NCBI GenBank assembly: GCA_019059635.1 | Contig: JAGVRJ010000008.1 | Span: 1,612,001 to 1,676,000, forward strand | Origin: Proales similis | Taxonomy: Eukaryota; Rotifera; Eurotatoria; Ploima; Proalidae | Reading direction: 5' to 3' | DNA: 64,000 bases | Shown here: positions 56,116-64,000 of the stretch, piece by piece | Position numbering within the stretch: the stretch's first letter is position 1 | Layout: each line of letters opens with the position of its first letter | Program-made: the position numbers and the translations under genes | The notes under the pieces: model-generated | Databases searched by the model: none | What the model saw: only the letters and a program-made list of their open reading frames with translations | Told to the model about the DNA's origin: nothing

Positions 56116-58464
56116 TTACCTTGTTTTGGACGAAACCATTATAGATTCAAGTTGTTTCTTAAAGCCGGGATTGAAAATGTAGAGAAGAACGAAATTCTCG
56201 TAGAATGTGAGCGAGAAAAAGAATCTACTGATTTGAAAGAGACTAGAACATACAGAGTAGGTGGGCTCTTCTATCAAGATGCAGGCCGGAAAAAGGCTGT
56301 AGTCAAACGTGAAAACAAGAAACAGGATGGTGATGACAATCTCGGGCAAACGAAACAGCAAGGAACACAGTCCGCTGAGAACGATCATCTTGGTGATGCG
56401 AGATTCGGCTTCTTCCTTTCGATTGACCTTGTCGTGGCTGCGAAGAAACAAGAGAAGGCGCAAATCGACAATGAAATTGACCAACGTGAAGACCACGTTG
56501 CCCAGAAGCACATTGGCTAGATCAACAACTTTCAGACTCACTGTCACCTGAAAGCTACTTTCCTGCTTTTCTGAGATATATTTGAATATTTCCTTGTTAA
56601 GAGCGTCGATCTTGAATCGATCATTCACATAGAGCCGAACGCAGCTGATCGAAAGCGCTAAAACAGAGAAATACGCGACCAACCTGATTGGTTTGGTGTT
56701 TCGCAAGCCTTGCCAGCAGTCACGGTTCACAGCGAAGCGATACAGAACGAACATTGTGTTGGTCGCGTTGCCCATCAGCTTGAGCACGTTGCCCAAGTAG
56801 CTCTCGACGAACAAGTAGAACATCCGCATGAAGCGGGTGAAGTAAAGCGGAGTGCAGTAGACGCCGTTGTACTGAACGCAGGCGGTCAGTGGCCCAAGTG
56901 CGTAGACCACAGCCTGGAACAGAACAAAGAAAGTGTTGATGTAGACGTAGTCCCACATGCGGCGGTTCTTGTTGGTTCGCTTGCTCTTGCGGTACTCGTC
57001 TGACTGGCGAGTGCGTCGAAAAATGAATGTTATGAAACAGTTGATGAAGACTGCGCCAAAACTGGCCACTGAACCGATCAGCCCAAGCAAATATTCAACA
57101 AACTTGAGACGAAAGATGCCCTGGTAAACAGCCTCTTTTGTCTCAAACGGTTTGTCGGCTCCTTCAATCGAACAGCGAGAGGCCATCTTCTCAAAGTCAC
57201 ATACTCGCGTCATGTTCTCTTTTTGTTTCTCACACTCCTCAAATCCTGGGTAAACGGTGAAGTCATTTAGCTCGGTCATGAACGTGTTCGACATCCAGAA
57301 CCGAACGCAGCTGCACCTTTTTGAAGCAAACTCTTCAAACGCCAGCCCTCTCAGCTTCAAATTGAGCTTCTTTTCTCGGAGGCGATAGTAAATGCAAAAG
57401 TCAGCATCAAATGACAGAATGTCATATCTCTCATCGAGCTGCAGGGCTGAATAATAGATGTCTTTCAATCGGTTAAAAAATAGGCTGAAATTTTTATTTT
57501 TCTTGTCTGGTTTCCCTTCTGGCTGAGTGAATTCAATAGACAAAGTGCGTGAGCTCAAGCGATTATTTGTAAATTCTAGCCACGACAGCTGATTGTGCAA
57601 GAACTGACGCAGCCGTGACACACTGATCTCAATAAAGTGGAATTGAGAGCCGATCAGGAAATCGCCGTCGATTCTATTCACCGAGCCTTTCATTCTCAAA
57701 TAAGTGGTTTGAGAAAAGACGGAACCGAGCAGCAATCGCTTGTCAATTTGCATTCCGTATCCGATCAGAATGATCATTTCAATATGACTGTCCAATAGCT
57801 GGCTTGTTTCGCTCTCCACAAATCGAAGAACGTTTCTTCGAATCAGAGAATCGACCAAGTCGTGCACATACATGAACTGGATGCGAGCGTGTTTGAATAT
57901 TTGATCGCAAGTGTTCTCGTAATAGACATTGCCGTACTTGAATTCCAAATAGAAATAGTCAACCGAGCAGCTGAAAATATTTGCTTCGCTGTTCACCTGG
58001 CACAAAGCAGGCGAGCCTGACTCGTCCGTGAATTGTACGTTGGCAAAAAAGAAGATTACATACAAGCTATCGTGAAGACCTGGAGGGAGGCTGAAGCTGC
58101 TTGACAAGCCTGTGATTGCGAAAAAGTTTAAACTAAAAACTAAATTTTTTATTGGCCGCTGAATTGGCAAGCTACTGTTCCAATCATCAGCTTGAACATA
58201 TCGACTTAAAGCCAGCTTGAACTTGGCCAAGAAATCGATTTTGACGTAGACATTTGGTCTTTGCAAGCATTCTTCAGTTCTTTGGTCGCTAGAGGCGTTC
58301 TCAATTCGAAATCTTTCAAAGTCGTTGTCAGAGGGCATATAACTGCAGACTATATCCACGTTGCAGTCTTCTGCAGGATTGTAAACGCTTATCGAACAAG
58401 GCTGACGAGAGGCGGACACCATCAGCAAATTTGATAGAAATGTGCAGTAAAAGACCGCGCGCAT
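56116..58464 (-). CDS. large-ectodomain 7TM receptor, sister of 47376-49721
   Basis: The protein has 782 residues from ATG 58464 with a signal peptide (RAVFYCTFLSNLLMVSAS). The ectodomain follows its sister (VDSLIRRNVLRF, LRQFLHNQLSWLEFTNNRLS, FCIYYRLREKKLNLKL, CSCVRFW) with many scattered replacements, and a KPDKKNKNFSLFF insert region is its own. Loop 1-TM3 is almost the same DNA as the sister (YRKSKRTNKNRR, WDYVYINTFFVLFQAV, CVQYNGVYCTP). After TM4 the two diverge again (DALNKEIFKYISEKQE). TM6 has FRLPEIVIT, and TM7 has FYENFVLLYIFNPGF. A broken piece of ABCD4 lies upstream, as a whole ABCD4 does for the sister. Confidence 0.87.
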   Translation of the reverse strand: MRAVFYCTFLSNLLMVSASRQPCSISVYNPAEDCNVDIVCSYMPSDNDFERFRIENASSDQRTEECLQRPNVYVKIDFLAKFKLALSRYVQADDWNSSLPIQRPIKNLVFSLNFFAITGLSSSFSLPPGLHDSLYVIFFFANVQFTDESGSPALCQVNSEANIFSCSVDYFYLEFKYGNVYYENTCDQIFKHARIQFMYVHDLVDSLIRRNVLRFVESETSQLLDSHIEMIILIGYGMQIDKRLLLGSVFSQTTYLRMKGSVNRIDGDFLIGSQFHFIEISVSRLRQFLHNQLSWLEFTNNRLSSRTLSIEFTQPEGKPDKKNKNFSLFFNRLKDIYYSALQLDERYDILSFDADFCIYYRLREKKLNLKLRGLAFEEFASKRCSCVRFWMSNTFMTELNDFTVYPGFEECEKQKENMTRVCDFEKMASRCSIEGADKPFETKEAVYQGIFRLKFVEYLLGLIGSVASFGAVFINCFITFIFRRTRQSDEYRKSKRTNKNRRMWDYVYINTFFVLFQAVVYALGPLTACVQYNGVYCTPLYFTRFMRMFYLFVESYLGNVLKLMGNATNTMFVLYRFAVNRDCWQGLRNTKPIRLVAYFSVLALSISCVRLYVNDRFKIDALNKEIFKYISEKQESSFQVTVSLKVVDLANVLLGNVVFTLVNFIVDLRLLLFLRSHDKVNRKEEAESRITKMIVLSGLCSLLFRLPEIVITILFLVFTFDYSLFPACILIEEPTYSVCSSLFQISRFFFSLTFYENFVLLYIFNPGFKKQLESIMVSSKTR

Positions 58465-59080
58465 CTTTCCCTCTACAGAATCTCGTGTTCTTTCAATCTT
58501 TCCTCTTCTTCTCGAATGAAATAAATCGAAACAAGAAATAACCGCAATTTACTGTCTGTGCCAAAATTCAATTGCAATCGGATCTGCATCATTTTATTTC
58601 GATTCATTGAAAGTGAGATAGAAAATCAGGAAATAATACACCTCTCTATTTGATTTGAATTTCAGAAATCGAAGAACGTCGAGCTGCTGGCAAATAGATA
58701 TGATTGTGAAATGGTTAAAAGCAGCCTTGAACCAGAACGCCAACGTGGATCAAATTATTGGGAAAAACGGTAGGAATAAACAAAGTCTCTTGGCTGAACA
58801 CCATCTAGCCCTTACATGAGCCTCGCAAGCCTCTGCTGCTGTTGCCGCTGCCCGATTTCCCCATCGAGAGACTTCAAACCGAATTAGGTTTTATTGTCAG
58901 TCATCATACAAATGAGTTGACAAGAATTATTTATTAAACAAGCATTGATTAATTCGAAACGGAACCGGTTTGAAATGAGCCAAGAGGGATCAGGAGATGG
59001 TAAGATTGCGGAGAAGAGATTTAAACAAAAGAACGACTAAAGAGGATGGACAAGAAGTATGAGAAACTCTAGTCGCAGGC
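58465..59080. other. intergenic containing a duplicated ABCD4 fragment
   Basis: The left half aligns loosely with 49722-50131. The ABCD4 piece is listed separately. The right part is the 3' end of the next minus-strand GPCR. Confidence 0.5.
58784..58862 (-). pseudogene. fragment of an ABCD4 copy (Walker A region)
   Basis: About 80 bases match the ABCD4 Walker A exon region at about 50614-50704: CTCTTGGCTGAACAC, then GCCC...ATGAGCC...CAAGCC, then GTTGCCGCTGCCCGATTT. There is a gap of about 12 bases and several substitutions. The frame is broken. It marks the end of a segmental duplication that carried the receptor and its neighbour. Confidence 0.7.
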
Positions 59081-60585
59081 TCAATGCTTGCTCAGCAGGC
59101 TCGAGCGGAAAAAAGCAGAGCGAAAGTTTTTGGATAGAATGTTGTAGATGATCGGATTCGAGATACAGTGCAAGAAGTAGATTAGCGAGAGCAGATTGGA
59201 TATGAAGCTGATCAGACGGATATCGTCCATAGTTAGACTAAGCTCGACCTCCTCAAAGTGGTGCTTGTAATAGGACCACATTAGAAAGGCTCGCATGGGC
59301 AACTGGCAGCAGAAAAAGACCAATGTGACCAGCGAGATGATAATTGTGTAATTGACTCTATTCGTACTGGCAGAGTTGTGGTCACCACAGGTATTGTTGA
59401 ATATGTCGCGCTTGAGCACTTCATTCCTGACCACCATCGACTGGCCTCGATCGCTGTTGTAAAGCCGAGTGGTCCATGTGCCGCTCGACGCGGCTCTGGC
59501 TCTCGTCCAGCCTTTTCCCATTCGACTTTGTCCGTTGGTGTTTCTTTTTCTTTCGTTTTGACTGCTACTCTCGTCCATACTTAACTCGTGTTGATTGCAC
59601 AAGCACGAGAACTGACAATTAAAAATACGAACGCAAAAGCCGATTGTCTGTTTTCGTCCAGTCTTTGCTTCGTCCGAATTGGGCGCCTCGACGAATTTTA
59701 CTCGTCTCAGCTCGCTTCGAGCAGTGCCGGACGACGACGACGATGACGAAGAAGAAGAGGCTGCCGGCACAGGCGGACTGATCAGTGACTCGCTGTTTTT
59801 GACTGCCGGCGAACTAACTAGGGCTGGTGTGGCTGCCACTGGCAAGCTCCTCAGTGACATGTTGCAGTTTTCAAATGAGCGGAAACTTTTACAATGACGC
59901 CGCAGCTTGGCTATTATGTAAATGTAGAGAACAGCCAGCACAGCGGTGGGCACAAACACAAAAGTTAGATTGAGGCCGATCACGTACAACAAGTGAGTGT
60001 GATTCATGTCGAGTAAGCACTGGCTGGGACTCGTCCTGTAGTCGGTCATGAACAGAAACGGCACCGAGACCAGCGAGCCCAAGATCCAGATTGCCGATAT
60101 GGTCGCAAATGTGCGCGTATTGCTGAACACTTGGCGCACTTTGTATGGAGAGGAAAGAGCCAAATAGCGTTCAAGGCTGATGATCACTATGTTGAGCGAC
60201 GAGACACTTGTTACCCAGTACTCGGTGAAGTAGTACGCTTTGCCTTTAGGAATCGGAATCGAATCTGAGTTAGAGCGAAACACCAGTGTGCGCTGCTTTA
60301 CTCACAGTAAAATCGGCCGAGGAGCCAAACGTCAGGTGAGAACAAGTCGACCATGGCGACGGGCAATGTGACCAGCAAGACGAGAAGATCGGCTATGCTC
60401 AAATTGACAAACACGTAGTTGCTCAACTGGCGCAGTTTGTTCTTAAAGCCGAGCACGACAATCACTAGCAGATTGGCCGTGACGCCCACCACGAATATGA
60501 GCGCGTAGACAAGCAGGAAAACATATGAGCCGATGTTGCTGTAGCGAGGGAAGATACCCGGTTGTTGCGGTTCGCTCGCATTCAT
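59081..60585 (-). CDS. class A GPCR, neuropeptide-receptor type
   Basis: Two exons: 60585-60306 and 60243-59081, with a 62-nt intron (GTGAGT...TAAAG, phase 1) that falls inside the codon of the conserved TM3 Cys, giving 480 residues. TM1 has GVTANLLVIVVLG; TM2 has NLSIADLLVLLVTLP; ECL1 has the conserved Trp (VWLLGRFYC). TM3 ends SLNIVIISLERYLAL (ERY form). TM4 has the Trp (AIWILGSLVSVPF). TM6 has FFCCQLPMRAF, and TM7 has HCISNPIIYNILSKNFRSAFF (NPIIY). Loop 3 is very long (about 190 residues) with a poly-Ser run (SSSSSSSSS) and basic stretches. The pattern is closest to peptide receptors of the ETH/TRH/neuromedin-U group, but the ligand is not decidable. Confidence 0.85.
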
Positions 60586-61653
60586 GCTTTGCACTCGGAA
60601 CTGTCTGTTCGGTATTTTCGTTTGCTTGCTTCTCCTGTCGTTAAATATCTAAAGCACAAAGCAAACAATGAGAGCTAACGGATCAACAGCGTTGCAGTGC
60701 ATATCGCAAGTTCAAAGAAGAAAAGACGACTGCCAACTTCGATTGCGCTTCTTATTGCGTCCTCCAGACGAAAAGCATCCGACGACAAGATTGACAGGAG
60801 TAGAACAAAAACAAAATGCAGCTGTCGATGTCAATGTTTGCAAGTTCACTTGAGGAAAATGAATAAATGCGAATAAATGAACGAATGGATGAATATTTGA
60901 TTATTTCGGCGTTCAATATGGCCAAAGTGGCCAGACGAGGAGAGGTTTAGCTCTGACGTTTGACATTGTCACAAACATCACCGGGCTAATTTGAGCTGCC
61001 TTGTCATCATTTGATAACACCCGATAACATGAGCGTCGACAATCTTACTCTGGTTGCAGACAAAATGAAGAAAGAGAGTAGACCGACAAAGACACACAGA
61101 AAATATGGAAATCACACACGCACACACACACATATTTCAACAATAAGCCGGATCTAATGGAGCGTCGCCATCAGTCTAATTAAGCAGTGGGAGATGGGCA
61201 TTAACAAGAAGAAAGTTGCACGCGATCGGATATAAACTCGCAACGATCTCGCAACCGAGGTGGCATGTTTCAAACACCGGCTCTCTAATCTGGTCTGATT
61301 GTGGGGCCCTTCTGCAAGCAAGGTGTTGAACAAGCTGCGCTATAATTTCTTTTGCAAATAATCTCCGAAATTCTTCCTCAGATGCCTGAAAATATCCAAT
61401 TCTTGCCGAGTCGCGAATGAAAATCACCAAGCCGGGCCTGAACAGAAATAAAAAAAAAAAACCAAGGAATAATAAAAACAACTTTTCCGAACTTATTTAT
61501 GATTGATCAGCTCGCCCGTTAAAGAAATAAAGAGAAGAAATTATCGCTGATAGATTACGAAACGAATCGGGAGCGTGAAATTTCTAACGTCCGCAACCAG
61601 AAATATTGCTTTGTAGAACTGCTGCTTATTAAGAGCCAACGGTGATTTGAAAG
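60586..61653. other. divergent intergenic region with a CA repeat
   Basis: This holds the promoters of the GPCR (left) and AUH (right). A (CA)n microsatellite is at about 61113-61132. On the minus strand a strong acceptor-like T-run plus CAG (about 61442-61465) precedes an 80-codon open stretch down to 61176. No ATG exon upstream supports it, so I do not call a gene. Confidence 0.5.
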
Positions 61654-63205
61654 ATGTGGGCAATGTTGGAAAAACGTGCAGTTCTTAGCAGTCAAAGCCT
61701 GCTAGAAGCCATTAAACGACTCGGCACGAGCGAATTAAAGCCGAGCAGACAATTTAGCTCAAGCGGAGCAAAAGCGTTTAATCGATCGGCTCACTCTGAG
61801 CAAACTGAGCGAGTGAGGTCAAACGAGCCGGAAATTCTGCTTCATCGAGGCGTCAAAGGTTTGATTGGACATCAGCGTCTAAATGACTGGGTTTGAATGA
61901 ATCTGTTCGAATAATGAATGCACTGAAGGCATCGTGGAGATTCAACTCAATCGAGCAGAAGGCAAGAATTCGCTCTCGAAAAATTTACTTGCTCAAGTAA
62001 GTCGAGCATGTTGGCAAGCTAATGACGAAATCTAAGTGAATCACGTCACTTGTAGCTGGACGCATTCCTCAGTCAACTGCAGCAAGACAGCGAAGCGAGA
62101 TGTGTTCTCATACGAAGCTTGGTGCCGGGCGTCTTTTGTGCTGGTACGCGTCTAGTCTCTCGTCGAATGAAAACAAATGGATTTGCAAGACATCTCGAAA
62201 CTGAATAGGTGCCGATCTCAAAGAGCGCGCCAAGATGAGAGAAGAGGAAGTAGCGCCGTTTGTAGCTAAAATTCGCGCCACATTTGACAAAATCGCCCAA
62301 GTGCCAGTGCCTGTGATCGCAGCCATTGACGGCGCTGCTTTGGGTAGGCTGATGAATTAAATAAAATCAACGGCTCGATGGATAGAGACTAACAAAGGAT
62401 GAAAACAGGCGGTGGGCTGGAAATGGCGCTCGCGTGTGACATGAGAGTTGCAGGTCGGTCGCCTGCTGTTTTCCTTCTCATCATCATGTCAAAAATACAA
62501 CTGTTAATTGAATTAAAATTATGTAAACAGCCAGCGCCTCTAAGCTCGGCTTAGTTGAAACTAGACTGGCGATTATACCTGGCGCTGGTGGAACTCAGCG
62601 TTTGCCGCGGCTAGTGGGCGCTTCTCGCGCCAAAGAGCTGATATTCGGCGCCAAGATATTAGACGGCGTTCAAGCGGAACAGATCGGTCTGGTGAACGTT
62701 AGCGTGAAGCAAAATGAGGCCGGAAACGCTGCTTACGAGAGAGCTCTACAAATTGCGCAAGATATTGCTTCGAACGTAAGCAAAGCGTGATCGTCAAGAT
62801 CACCTGTTGAATTGAATTTCACTTACACCTCGCTAACACGTGAATTGCCACACTTACATTACACCACTCTAAAACATTTCGATGCACACAAGCTTTCAAG
62901 AGTGCTGCGTTTGAGTTAAATTGAAATCTGCTGATGCAAATGATTTTAATTGTTTCTTAAAAGGGACCTGTGGCCATACGAATGGCAAAGCAGGCAATCG
63001 ATCAAGGACTGAAGGTGAGTAAGCTCTTTGAAAAGATGATCAGCCGAAAGGAGAAACAGTCAAATTCCAAAATAAGGAAGCGCATATGCAACGTGCGTTG
63101 GATATTGAGGGCGAATGCTATGCCAAAGTCATACCGACTCAAGATCGGCTGGAGGGCTTGCGGGCGTTCCGCGAGAAACGCCAGCCCGACTATAAAGGCG
63201 TCTGA
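61654..63205 (+). CDS. AUH: methylglutaconyl-CoA hydratase (AUH), mitochondrial, eight exons
   Basis: Exons: 61654-61858, 61929-61996, 62056-62143, 62209-62343, 62409-62453, 62531-62775, 62964-63014 and 63077-63205. All introns are GT-AG and phase-consistent (59-77 nt except 188 nt for the sixth), giving 321 residues. The N-terminus is a presequence-like Ser/Lys/Arg-rich stretch. The crotonase core reads [65 protein letters not shown] and [21 protein letters not shown]. It has the oxyanion-hole glycines and the two catalytic Glu positions (in LEMAL and LVETR). The end is [23 protein letters not shown]. It hydrates 3-methylglutaconyl-CoA in leucine breakdown; mammalian AUH also binds AU-rich RNA. 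AATAAA lies at 63249. Confidence 0.93.
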
Positions 63206-64000
63206 AGAGCACCTCTTCAACTCAAACACAATTGAGCGAATTGGCTGCAATAAAAAACCGAATAAAAGAAGATAAAGAAAACTAAAGAGGACAATTCAGG
63301 GCTCTTAGAGTGCATTCATAAAAGCCTTCTTGGTTCATGAGAGAAAAGCAAGCCTTTTCCTTTCATAGATTTCTCCGTTTATCTCCGATTTGAAATATTA
63401 ATTTCTTTGCCTATATTGGGCCTCGACGGCTGTCAGCAGTTAGAAGGAACTTGTCTATTCATAAAAAGAAAGACTTGAACAGAGAGAGAGAATAAAAAGA
63501 GAGAGAAAATTTTTAATATCGAGAAAGAAACGCAGAGCTCAAGGCTAGCAAGAGAGTAGAGAGATCTGATTAGTGGGCATAATTATCAAACAGATAAAAT
63601 TTTTCTTCAGATGCACACCAAAGCAGCAAGGCGCCTGGCTGGCAACAAATTCACCAATCAACTGCATCAGCAGTTACTAAGCCTCTCTTCTGCTTTTCTT
63701 TCTGGCGTTCAGGCAGATTAAAGCAATTCTAAACGACCAGGCTAAGTATTAAATTACGTCTATCATACGAAGAATGAGAAGCAAACTGCGTGCGTCTACT
63801 AATTTTAGAACAAATTACTGACAACGCCGCGCAGAAAATTATCGAATCTTATCGAATAAATTCAATTTAAGAGCATATAAGATTGGCGAAGAAGAAAACT
63901 TGAAAGAAATCATCAATCCAAGAGTTTTCCGTGCCTAAGAAGTAGAGGATGGGAGAACCACTGAAAGTTGCATATTGAAGGGTCTCACTATAATTAAAGA
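63206..64000. other. intergenic with GA-rich simple repeats
   Basis: The AUH 3' end with AATAAA at 63249-63254 is followed by AG-rich runs (about 63480-63512). No gene is seen to the window end. Confidence 0.5.

Noticed and set aside
61176-61465. An 80-codon minus-strand stretch after a strong T-run/CAG acceptor-like site
   Set aside because: No ATG exists on that strand between the site and the AUH start, and no plausible first exon was found. Left as intergenic.
1-64000. CRISPR arrays, operons, rRNA or tRNA genes
   Set aside because: No spaced repeat array, polycistronic layout or cloverleaf-like segment was recognised. The window is eukaryotic nuclear DNA.

Overview
This is a gene-dense piece of a small animal nuclear genome. 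The evidence is GT-AG introns mostly 53-77 nt long, animal-type orthologues (AUH, CRLS1, RNPC3, ABCD4, an MPPE1-like phosphoesterase, two class A GPCRs), signal peptides and AATAAA signals. The intron-poor, compact style and the neuropeptide-type GPCR suggest an invertebrate bilaterian. The phylum cannot be fixed from sequence alone. ATG was required for every start. Introns were placed by reading frame, GT-AG ends and family alignment.

The dominant feature is a lineage-type expansion of one receptor family: eleven intact copies, one copy interrupted by a single stop codon, and at least five broken relics. Each protein is about 775-794 residues, intronless, with a signal peptide, a Cys-containing ectodomain of about 430 residues and a C-terminal 7TM domain that looks rhodopsin-like (class A). 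Plus-strand copies lie at 6397-37140, with one minus-strand copy at 30931-33315. Three more minus-strand copies lie at 47376-58464. I do not recognise the family by name. The most likely role is a multigene chemosensory or other ligand receptor set, which is inference. Copies share near-identical blocks set in diverged flanks, which looks like ongoing gene conversion.

Layout: 0.2-0.5 kb receptor relic; 0.65-2.6 kb a fusion of a degenerate SDR domain with a TOD1/MUCI70-like (DUF616) glycosyltransferase domain (-); 3.0-6.0 kb an SF1-helicase-like NTPase (-); 6.4-21.3 kb five receptors (+); 21.5-23.7 kb a secreted LRR protein (-); 24.4-37.1 kb receptors, relics and a decayed LTR-element gag; 37.2-39.9 kb a receptor pseudogene whose 5' end was duplicated (580 bp, apparently identical) around a truncated non-LTR retrotransposon; 40.2-47.2 kb single-copy genes (orphan GPCR, phosphoesterase, secreted PAN-WD40 protein, RNPC3, CRLS1); 47.4-58.5 kb three receptors around ABCD4; 59-63.2 kb a peptide-type GPCR and AUH.

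The receptor cluster carries clear marks of birth-and-death evolution: shared promoter elements, internally deleted pseudogenes, a copied fragment of the neighbouring ABCD4 gene, and recent transposon activity.
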